Below are positions 1 to 4,937 of a stretch of 6,828 bases of DNA, piece after piece. The number at the start of each line of letters is the position of its first letter. The first letter of the stretch is position 1. The stretch comes from Clostridiales bacterium UBA4653 (GTDB taxonomy: Bacteria > Bacillota > Clostridia > Oscillospirales > CAG-272). A program made the position numbers and the translations under genes. The notes beneath the pieces were generated by a model, which was not told the origin of the DNA, did no database searches, and worked only from the letters and a program-made list of their open reading frames with translations. Where the stretch lies: positions 5,476 through 12,303 of the forward strand of contig DHMB01000149.1 in the NCBI GenBank assembly GCA_002405565.1, read 5' to 3'.

Positions 1-1
1 A

Positions 2-496
2 TCGTCTTATCTCGGCTTCGACTGTCCGATTATAAGAATAATGCCGAATACGCCAGTTTCCATCGGCGAGGGAATGACTCTCTGGTGCGCAAATGAGCAT
101 GTATCTGCAGAGCAAAAATCGACATTTGAAAAATTGCTTGAAAAATCGGGCGTGACGGATGAAATAAAAGAGTCCCTGATAGACGCCGGCAGCGCAGTCT
201 CCGGTTGCGGGCCCGCTTTTGTTTATATATTTGCTGAAGCGCTGGCGGACGGTGCCGTCGAATGTGGGCTCCCCCGCGACAAAGCTATCGAATACGCCGC
301 GCAGACGCTCGTCGGAGCGGCAAAGATGGTTATGGAAAGCGGAGAACACCCAGGAAAGCTCAAGGACGCGGTATGCAGTCCCGGAGGGTCGACAATCGCG
401 GGAGTCCATGCGCTTGAAGACGGAGCCTTCCGCGCCTGTGCGATAAATGCCGTGAAAGCGTCATTTGACAAGACAAAAATGCTCGGGAACTCATAA
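2..496 (+). CDS. proC: Pyrroline-5-carboxylate reductase, C-terminal part (5' end outside window)
   Basis: Last step of proline synthesis: NAD(P)H-dependent reduction of 1-pyrroline-5-carboxylate to proline in the cytoplasm. The reading frame is open to the left edge, so the first in-frame ATG at 41 is internal; 13 further residues precede it, giving 164 visible residues of an enzyme usually about 265-275 long. The missing part is the N-terminal Rossmann nucleotide-binding fold. Visible family hallmarks are RIMPNTPVSIGEGMT at the end of the Rossmann domain, then the helical dimerisation domain with AVSGCGPAFVYIFAEALADG, the QTLVGAAKMV helix, SGEHPGKLKD and the signature SPGGSTIAGVHALE, followed by the usual C-terminal helix with FDKTKML. 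It ends in TAA. No convincing terminator follows, so transcription could run into the next gene's leader. The identification is secure; the start lies upstream of the window. Confidence 0.96.
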   Translation, partial: SSYLGFDCPIIRIMPNTPVSIGEGMTLWCANEHVSAEQKSTFEKLLEKSGVTDEIKESLIDAGSAVSGCGPAFVYIFAEALADGAVECGLPRDKAIEYAAQTLVGAAKMVMESGEHPGKLKDAVCSPGGSTIAGVHALEDGAFRACAINAVKASFDKTKMLGNS

Positions 497-603
497 AAAT
501 ACGCATGGTCGGCAATTACCGGCTGTAAACTCAATAATACAAAGTCCGACGGATTGATTTCCGCCGCTTTGAAATAAAAATTACAAACGAAACGGAGAAT
601 TTT

Positions 604-712
604 TTGAAAAACTTTATTTTGGAATCGGAGAGTGTAATCTGACCGGGAGGTCGGCAAAAATACTCGCCGTTCCTCCCGGAATGTACTGATAATTTACATT
701 CTTTCGGAGGAA
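604..712 (+). promoter_or_regulatory. Leader with mutually exclusive RNA stems, one hiding the ribosome binding site of the RNHCP gene
   Basis: Stem A pairs CCGGGAGG (643-650) with CCTCCCGG (672-679) and continues with CGGC (652-655)/GCCG (666-669) around a 10-nt loop. It lacks a U-run, so it is not an ordinary terminator. Stem B pairs TTCCTCC (670-676) with GGAGGAA (706-712), which is the ribosome binding site of the gene at 719, and continues with GAATGTA (679-685)/TACATTC (695-701) around a 9-nt loop. A and B share 672-679 and cannot coexist. A leaves the site open and B buries it. A possible 12-codon leader ORF (TTG 604, GGAG at 594-597, stop TGA 640-642) ends exactly one base before stem A, so a terminating ribosome would cover the left arm of A. 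Pairings are read directly; the switch, the leader ORF and any ligand are inference. The rest of 497-718 shows no clear promoter or gene. Confidence 0.45.
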
Positions 713-718
713 AAAATC

Positions 719-1144
719 ATGAACCGTGAAAATAAACGGAAAACATTTGAAAAAGGCTATTATAAAAATCATCCTTGCGGCGAAAGCTTCACCTGCAAGG
801 TCTGCGGACGACTTGTTACACCGGGGAACGCCGGTACAGATCACCGCAATCATTGTCCGAACTGTCTTTCCAGTCTGCACGTGGATAACGAGCCGGGAGA
901 CAGAGAATGCGACTGCGGAGGCATTATGGAGCCGATCGCCGTATGGGTGCGCAAAAACGGAGAGTGGGCAATCATTCATCGTTGCAGGCGGTGCGGAGCG
1001 CTCAGCTCAAACCGTGTCGCAGCGGATGATAACCCGATGAAGCTCATGAGCATTGCGATGAGACCGCTTTGCGAGCCGCCTTTCCCGCTTGAACGCATAA
1101 GGGAAATGACAGCTCTCATGGGCGGCGACGGAGAAATAAAATAG
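719..1144 (+). CDS. RNHCP-domain zinc-ribbon protein of unknown function
   Basis: A 141-residue soluble protein with the signature that names the RNHCP family: Arg43-Asn-His-Cys-Pro47 inside DHRNHCPNCLSSLHVD (41-56). Four cysteine pairs are placed as in zinc ribbons: C26/C29 (FTCKVCG), C46/C49, C64/C66 (ECDCGG) and C89/C92 (HRCRRCGALSSNR), so one or two bound zinc ions are likely. There are no membrane segments or signal peptide. The start is well set by a strong GGAGG at 706-710, 8 nt before the ATG. No biochemical function is established for the family as far as I know; a nucleic-acid-binding role is only a guess from the zinc-ribbon form. It is probably monocistronic: a terminator starts 6 nt after the stop codon and the next gene has its own promoter. 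The leader may control translation by burying this ribosome binding site. Confidence 0.88.
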   Translation: MNRENKRKTFEKGYYKNHPCGESFTCKVCGRLVTPGNAGTDHRNHCPNCLSSLHVDNEPGDRECDCGGIMEPIAVWVRKNGEWAIIHRCRRCGALSSNRVAADDNPMKLMSIAMRPLCEPPFPLERIREMTALMGGDGEIK

Positions 1145-1149
1145 TCATC

Positions 1150-1182
1150 AAGTCCCGAAGCCATCCCGGCTCCGGGACTTTT
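1150..1182 (+). terminator. Intrinsic terminator after the RNHCP gene
   Basis: AAGTCCCG (1150-1157) pairs with CGGGACTT (1173-1180). After one A-C mismatch the stem continues as AGCC (1159-1162)/GGCT (1168-1171) around a 5-nt loop. A short T-run (TTTT, 1179-1182, then GATTT) follows. It sits directly after the stop at 1144, separating this gene from the NUDIX unit. Confidence 0.8.
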
Positions 1183-1202
1183 GATTTCAGCGGCTTAAAA
1201 TA

Positions 1203-1231
1203 TTGACATCGCCTCGTGTTTTTATTATAAT
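1203..1231 (+). promoter_or_regulatory. Consensus SigA promoter of the NUDIX gene
   Basis: TTGACA at 1203-1208, a 17-nt spacer and TATAAT at 1226-1231: a perfect match to both housekeeping boxes at the ideal distance. The expected transcript start is about 1238, leaving a leader of roughly 37 nt before the ATG at 1275. This promoter lies inside the longest open frame of the NUDIX gene, whose TTG at 1203 is the -35 box itself. Confidence 0.88.
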
Positions 1232-1274
1232 GTTTATGTTTGAAAAAAGGATACCGGAAAGTGACGGTGCGTTT

Positions 1275-1727
1275 ATGGAAGATAAATTTGAAAAAGTCGA
1301 GCTTACAAGCATGTGCATGATAAGCGATGGGAAGGGCAATATTCTTGTTCAGGACAGAGTCAAGAGCTGGTGCGGGGTAGCGTTTCCCGGAGGTCATGTC
1401 GAAAAATATGAATCAATCGTCGATTCTGTTGTGCGCGAAGTGAAGGAAGAAACGGGGCTGACGATATCTCATCCACGGCTGTGCGGGATAAAGCAATGGT
1501 TTTCGGAGGACACAAGAAGCGTGTGCTTTCTTTTCGCGACGGAAACATTTGAGGGCGAGCTTATGCCAAGCGACGAGGGAGAGAACTTCTGGATAAAGCG
1601 CGAGGATATCGGAAATTACAGGCTTGCCCCGATGTTTGAGCTTATGCTTGAAGAGTTTGAAAATCCGGATATAAGCGAATATTATCACCGCAGAACCGAA
1701 ACGGGAGACATCGACATACTGAAATAA
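1275..1727 (+). CDS. NUDIX hydrolase (8-oxo-dGTP diphosphatase-like)
   Basis: A 150-residue cytoplasmic hydrolase of nucleoside diphosphates linked to another moiety. The NUDIX box is complete and canonical (G-x5-E-x7-REUxEExGU): G40, E46, then R54-E55-V56-K57-E58-E59-T60-G61-L62. E55, E58 and E59 are the expected metal ligands. The preceding GVAFPGGHVE turn resembles MutT/YtkD-type enzymes that clean oxidised nucleotides, but substrate cannot be read from the sequence. The start at 1275 is chosen because upstream in-frame candidates fall in the promoter (TTG 1203, ATG 1230) or at the predicted transcript start (ATG 1236), and because residues from 1275 on match the family fold (short N-terminus, then VELTSMCMISDGKGNILVQDR). 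Its ribosome binding site is weak: only CCGGAAAG about 13 nt upstream. No clear terminator follows. Confidence 0.88.
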   Translation: MEDKFEKVELTSMCMISDGKGNILVQDRVKSWCGVAFPGGHVEKYESIVDSVVREVKEETGLTISHPRLCGIKQWFSEDTRSVCFLFATETFEGELMPSDEGENFWIKREDIGNYRLAPMFELMLEEFENPDISEYYHRRTETGDIDILK

Positions 1728-1760
1728 GCCGTCGAAAAACAAAAAATCCCGAAAGAACAG

Positions 1761-1789
1761 TTGACATGGGGAAATTATTGTGATACAAT
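1761..1789 (+). promoter_or_regulatory. Extended -10 promoter of the SCIFF operon
   Basis: TTGACA at 1761-1766, a 17-nt spacer, and TACAAT at 1784-1789 preceded by TG (1781-1782), giving the extended -10 TGATACAAT. An A-rich stretch at 1736-1747 lies upstream and could act as an UP element. The expected start near 1796 gives a leader of about 36 nt to the peptide gene. Confidence 0.85.
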
Positions 1790-1831
1790 GTTAAAGTAAA
1801 TTATATCTGCAAAGAAACGGAGATACATATC

Positions 1832-1993
1832 ATGAAAAGAATTACAACACTTAAGACAAGAAACCTCTGCAAGAGCGCTAAAAACGGCGGTTGCGGCGAA
1901 TGCCAGACGTCCTGCCAGTCCGCTTGCAAAACAAGCTGCGGCGTAGCGAATCAGTCCTGCGAGAACAAGAAAGCTTCCGAAAAGAAGAACTGA
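1832..1993 (+). CDS. scfA: SCIFF ranthipeptide precursor (six cysteines in forty-five)
   Basis: A 53-residue precursor of a ribosomally made, thioether-bridged peptide, substrate of the radical SAM maturase encoded next. The N-terminal leader (MKRITTLKTRNL) matches the usual Lys/Thr-rich start of SCIFF peptides. The core GCGECQTSCQSACKTSC followed by a final Cys43 carries the six family cysteines at 21, 24, 28, 32, 36 and 43; the tail 44-53 is Lys/Glu-rich. The start is fixed by ACGGAG (1817-1822), 9 nt before ATG, behind a strong promoter. Two oddities: a seventh Cys at position 13, and Gly37 right after the fifth core Cys where, from memory, characterised SCIFF peptides have the cross-linked Thr. 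Thr26 and Thr34 remain as possible acceptors. The gene is too short for many gene finders. The role of mature SCIFF peptides is not settled; signalling roles have been suggested. Confidence 0.95.
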   Translation: MKRITTLKTRNLCKSAKNGGCGECQTSCQSACKTSCGVANQSCENKKASEKKN

Positions 1994-2008
1994 GCGAAAT
2001 TTTAACAG

Positions 2009-2038
2009 AAAGTGCCGTCTTTCCGGACGGCACTTTTT
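2009..2038 (+). terminator. Intercistronic terminator between SCIFF peptide and maturase
   Basis: AAAGTGCCGTC (2009-2019) pairs perfectly over 11 bp with GACGGCACTTT (2026-2036) around a 6-nt loop, followed by TTTTT (2034-2038). No promoter is visible between it and the maturase start at 2067, so the maturase probably depends on read-through. That would keep enzyme well below peptide. The inference about ratio is mine; the structure is directly visible. Confidence 0.88.
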
Positions 2039-2066
2039 AAGTATCTGATAAACCGGAGGAACAGAA

Positions 2067-3452
2067 ATGTTACACCAATATAAACTCAACGGATATAACA
2101 TAGTGCTTGATACGTGTTCCGGCGCTGTGCACGTCGTTGACGACGTTGCATATGACATAATCGCGGAATACGAAAACAAGTCGCGCGATGAGATAGTCCG
2201 TGATATGCTTGAAAAATACAGTGACAGGGCAGACGTCACGGAAGAAGACGTCAACGCCTGTATTGACGATATAGCCGCGCTCAAAGAGGACGGTCAGCTC
2301 TTCACGCCGGATACCTTTGAGGATATGGCAGGGACGTTCAAGGAACGTAGCGGAAACATTATAAAGGCGCTTTGCCTGCACGTTGCGCACACCTGCAACC
2401 TCAACTGCTCATACTGCTTTGCAAGCCAGGGCAAGTATCATGGCGAAAGAGCGCTTATGAGCTTTGAAGTCGGCAAGCGCGCCATTGATTTTCTCATTGA
2501 AAATTCAGGGGAGAGACGCAACCTTGAAGTCGACTTTTTCGGCGGAGAGCCGCTGATGAACTGGGACGTTGTCAAGCAGATTGTCGAATATGCCCGCTCC
2601 GTCGAAAAAGAGCACGGAAAGAACTTCCGCTTCACTCTGACGACAAACGGCGTGCTTATAGATGATGACGTCATAGAATTCGCAAACAAAGAGATGAGCA
2701 ACGTTGTCCTCAGCCTTGACGGTCGCAAGGAAATCCACGACGCAACGAGAGTCGATTACGCCGGAAACGGCAGTTATGACAGGATTGTGCCGAAGTTTCA
2801 GAAGCTCGTCGCGTCACGCGGTGGCAAGAATTACTATATGCGCGGAACGTTTACACATCGCAATCCCGACTTTACAAATGATGTTTTCCATATGGCGGAT
2901 CTCGGTTTTACGGAGCTCAGTATGGAGCCTGTTGTTTGCGCTCCGAACGATCCTATGGCGCTCACGCCTGAAGATATTGAAATTGTAAAAGAGCAATACG
3001 AAATTCTCGCAAAGGAAATGCTCAAAAGAGAGAAATATGGCAGAGGCTTTACCTTCTATCACTATATGATAGACCTTACGGCGGGCCCCTGCATTTATAA
3101 ACGTATATCAGGGTGCGGATCCGGCACGGAATATATGGCTGTTACGCCTTGGGGCGATCTTTACCCCTGTCATCAGTTCGTCGGCGAGGAATCGTATAAG
3201 CTCGGAGACATATGGAACGGCGTGACAAACGACGCCCTGCGCGACGATTTCCGCTGTTGCAATGCGTATGCCCGCCCGGAATGTAAGGACTGTTGGGCAA
3301 AGCTCTATTGCTCCGGCGGCTGTGCGGCAAACGCATACCACGCGTCCGGCTCGATAAGAGGCGTTTACAAGCCCGGTTGCGAGCTTTTCAAGAAGAGAAT
3401 CGAGTGCGCGATAATGATCAAAGCCGCGGAAAATGCGGAGAGCGAAAGCTGA
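2067..3452 (+). CDS. scfB: SCIFF peptide maturase, radical SAM/SPASM thioether-forming enzyme
   Basis: A 461-residue cytoplasmic enzyme that uses S-adenosylmethionine radical chemistry to join Cys sulfurs of the SCIFF peptide to carbons of other residues. Residues 1-85 resemble the PqqD-like peptide-recognition (RRE) domain that binds the leader. The radical SAM core follows, with the cluster motif C110-x3-C114-x2-C117 (HTCNLNCSYCFA) and FGGEP at 158-162. The C-terminal SPASM domain is complete: C350-x12-G363-x4-C368, then C406-x2-C409-x5-C415-x3-C419, and C438, enough for two auxiliary [4Fe-4S] clusters; C342 is additional. A CC pair at 397-398 precedes the second set. The length fits the family (about 450-470). 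Ribosome binding site GGAGG (2055-2059) lies 7 nt before ATG. It follows the precursor gene and is likely translated together with the decarboxylase-like gene 3 nt downstream. Confidence 0.96.
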   Translation: MLHQYKLNGYNIVLDTCSGAVHVVDDVAYDIIAEYENKSRDEIVRDMLEKYSDRADVTEEDVNACIDDIAALKEDGQLFTPDTFEDMAGTFKERSGNIIKALCLHVAHTCNLNCSYCFASQGKYHGERALMSFEVGKRAIDFLIENSGERRNLEVDFFGGEPLMNWDVVKQIVEYARSVEKEHGKNFRFTLTTNGVLIDDDVIEFANKEMSNVVLSLDGRKEIHDATRVDYAGNGSYDRIVPKFQKLVASRGGKNYYMRGTFTHRNPDFTNDVFHMADLGFTELSMEPVVCAPNDPMALTPEDIEIVKEQYEILAKEMLKREKYGRGFTFYHYMIDLTAGPCIYKRISGCGSGTEYMAVTPWGDLYPCHQFVGEESYKLGDIWNGVTNDALRDDFRCCNAYARPECKDCWAKLYCSGGCAANAYHASGSIRGVYKPGCELFKKRIECAIMIKAAENAESES

Positions 3453-3455
3453 AAT

Positions 3456-4790
3456 ATGAATACTCCGATATTCGATTTCGTCCGAAAATATTCGTCTGGC
3501 GGTGGCGTCAGACTTCATATGCCGGGTCACAAAGGAAACGCATTTCTCGGCTGCGAGCAATTTGATATTACCGAAATAAAAGGCGCGGACGAGCTTTATG
3601 CGGCAGACGGAATAATTGCCGAAAGCGAGAGAAACGCATCGGCACTGTTCAATACGGCAAGAACTCTTTATTCAACGGAGGGATCGAGCCAATGCATCCG
3701 CGCAATGATATATCTTGCGTCGACGGAAAGCGCAGAGAAACACCGGAAATATGTTCTTGCGGCAAGAAACGTGCATAAGACATTTATCTATGCGCTTGCG
3801 CTTTGCGATGTCGACGTTCTCTGGATATCAGGGAAAACGGATTCCGTTTGCAGTTGCGAAATAACCGCTTGCGACGTTGAAAACGCGCTGAAAAACGCAG
3901 AATATCCGCCGATAGCGGTATATGTGACGTCGCTCGACTACCTTGGCAGGTGCCTTGCGATAAAAGAGATTGCGGATGTCTGCCACAGGTATGGAACAAG
4001 GCTTATAGTCGACAATGCGCACGGCGCATATCTGCATTTTCTTCCCGAAAAGTCGCACCCGATCGACCTCGGAGCCGATATGTGTTGTGACTCCGCGCAC
4101 AAAACGCTTTCGTCATTGACAGGCGGAGCTTATCTGCATATAAGCAAAGCCGCTCCCGAATATTATTCCGAAAACGCAAAAAACGCAATGGCGCTTTTTG
4201 GCTCTACAAGCCCTTCTTATCTGATACTTTCATCCCTTGACTTGTGTAACAGGTATCTGTCCGACGGGTTTGAAGCCAAACTCCGAGAGAAAGCGGAGCA
4301 GATAAAAAATGCAAAGCAGACGCTTGCAGAGAACGGATGGGACATAATCCCTTCGGAGCCTATGAAAATTACGATACTTGCGCCCGAAGGAAAAAGCGGA
4401 ACGGTGCTTGCGGATTTTTTGCGTTCTGCGGGTTTTGAATGTGAATATGCCGATAAGGAATATGTCGTTCTTATGATCTCGTGTGAGACAAAAGAAAGCG
4501 AATTGCTTTCGCTTATATGTGCGCTTGGGGCAAATAAGTTGCCGGCGCGCAAGCCGGAAACGTTCGATATACCTGCGCCTTCGATGGCGATGACGGTTCG
4601 TGAGGCGATATTTTCGCCGAGCGAAACTGTTCCCGTGTCGCTTTCGCAGGGAAGAGTCTGCGCCGCACCGGCGGTCAGCTGTCCACCGGCGATACCGATA
4701 GCGGTGTCAGGCGAAACAATAAAAGAATGGCATGTTGCCTTATTCCGTCATTACGGAATAGACGAAATATCGGTCGTCAAAAACAAATAA
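3456..4790 (+). CDS. Orn/Lys/Arg decarboxylase-family PLP enzyme
   Basis: A 444-residue fold-type I pyridoxal-phosphate enzyme related to the short Gram-positive Arg/Lys decarboxylases (SpeA/YaaO type), which release CO2 from basic amino acids to give polyamines or their precursors. N-terminal RLHMPGHKG (19-27) and ITEIKGADELY (38-48) are family signatures. The cofactor site reads VDNAHGAY (185-192, D186 for the pyridine nitrogen, H189 for ring stacking) and DSAHKTL (212-218), with K216 the Schiff-base lysine. The C-terminal domain is recognisable by REAIFSPSETVPVSLSQGR (382-400) and PPAIPIAVSGE (410-420). Oddities: DNAHGAY where DEAHGAH is usual, SAHK where STHK is common, and some 40 residues shorter than YaaO. 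The start ATG lies 3 nt after the maturase stop with no strong ribosome binding site in range, pointing to coupled translation. The amino acid used cannot be read from sequence. Confidence 0.88.
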   Translation: MNTPIFDFVRKYSSGGGVRLHMPGHKGNAFLGCEQFDITEIKGADELYAADGIIAESERNASALFNTARTLYSTEGSSQCIRAMIYLASTESAEKHRKYVLAARNVHKTFIYALALCDVDVLWISGKTDSVCSCEITACDVENALKNAEYPPIAVYVTSLDYLGRCLAIKEIADVCHRYGTRLIVDNAHGAYLHFLPEKSHPIDLGADMCCDSAHKTLSSLTGGAYLHISKAAPEYYSENAKNAMALFGSTSPSYLILSSLDLCNRYLSDGFEAKLREKAEQIKNAKQTLAENGWDIIPSEPMKITILAPEGKSGTVLADFLRSAGFECEYADKEYVVLMISCETKESELLSLICALGANKLPARKPETFDIPAPSMAMTVREAIFSPSETVPVSLSQGRVCAAPAVSCPPAIPIAVSGETIKEWHVALFRHYGIDEISVVKNK

Positions 4791-4795
4791 TGCCT

Positions 4796-4831
4796 TAGCC
4801 GACGGGAAAATGTTTTCCGTCGGCTATTTTT
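4796..4831 (+). terminator. Intrinsic terminator of the SCIFF-decarboxylase operon
   Basis: A stem of about 14 bp (TAGCCGACGGGAAA at 4796-4809 with TTTCCGTCGGCTA ending at 4826, one G-T pair) closes a 3-nt loop and is followed by TTTTT (4827-4831). It begins 5 nt after the decarboxylase stop codon and ends the transcription unit that starts at 1761. Confidence 0.92.
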
Positions 4832-4855
4832 GCGCTTAAATATAGACGATTTGAC

Positions 4856-4884
4856 TTGCTTTTCCTTTGAATTTGTGATATCAT
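4856..4884 (+). promoter_or_regulatory. Probable extended -10 promoter of the lipoprotein-esterase gene
   Basis: TTGCTT at 4856-4861, a 17-nt spacer and TATCAT at 4879-4884 preceded by TG (4876-4877), giving TGATATCAT. The -35 box is imperfect, which the TG extension could offset. A second reading is TTGACT (4851-4856) with the poorer TGTGAT (4874-4879), also at 17 nt. The leader to ATG 4938 would be about 47 nt. A promoter is expected here because a strong terminator lies just upstream. Confidence 0.6.
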
Positions 4885-4937
4885 ACAATAAACGCTGTTT
4901 TCACAGCAAATTTTTTATAAGTAAGAACGGAGTACAT

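Noticed and set aside
604..642. 12-codon leader ORF as a separate gene
   Set aside because: It has a plausible GGAG but a TTG start and no known similarity; kept only as part of the regulatory hypothesis.
223..657. Minus-strand open frame of 144 codons
   Set aside because: It is antisense to the well-conserved proC and the leader, and its product is Ser/Ala/Pro-rich with no recognisable domain.
643..679. Terminator for proC
   Set aside because: The stem is strong but no T-run follows, and its right arm is complementary to the next gene's ribosome binding site, so a regulatory role is more likely.
1775..2284. Minus-strand open frame of 169 codons across the SCIFF peptide gene
   Set aside because: It runs antisense through a strong promoter, the peptide gene, a terminator and the maturase start; composition is typical of a shadow frame.
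4830..4937. N-terminal extension of the lipoprotein from TTG 4830
   Set aside because: The TTG lies in the U-run of the preceding terminator and the extension would cover the promoter and ribosome binding site; ATG 4938 gives a perfect lipoprotein signal peptide.
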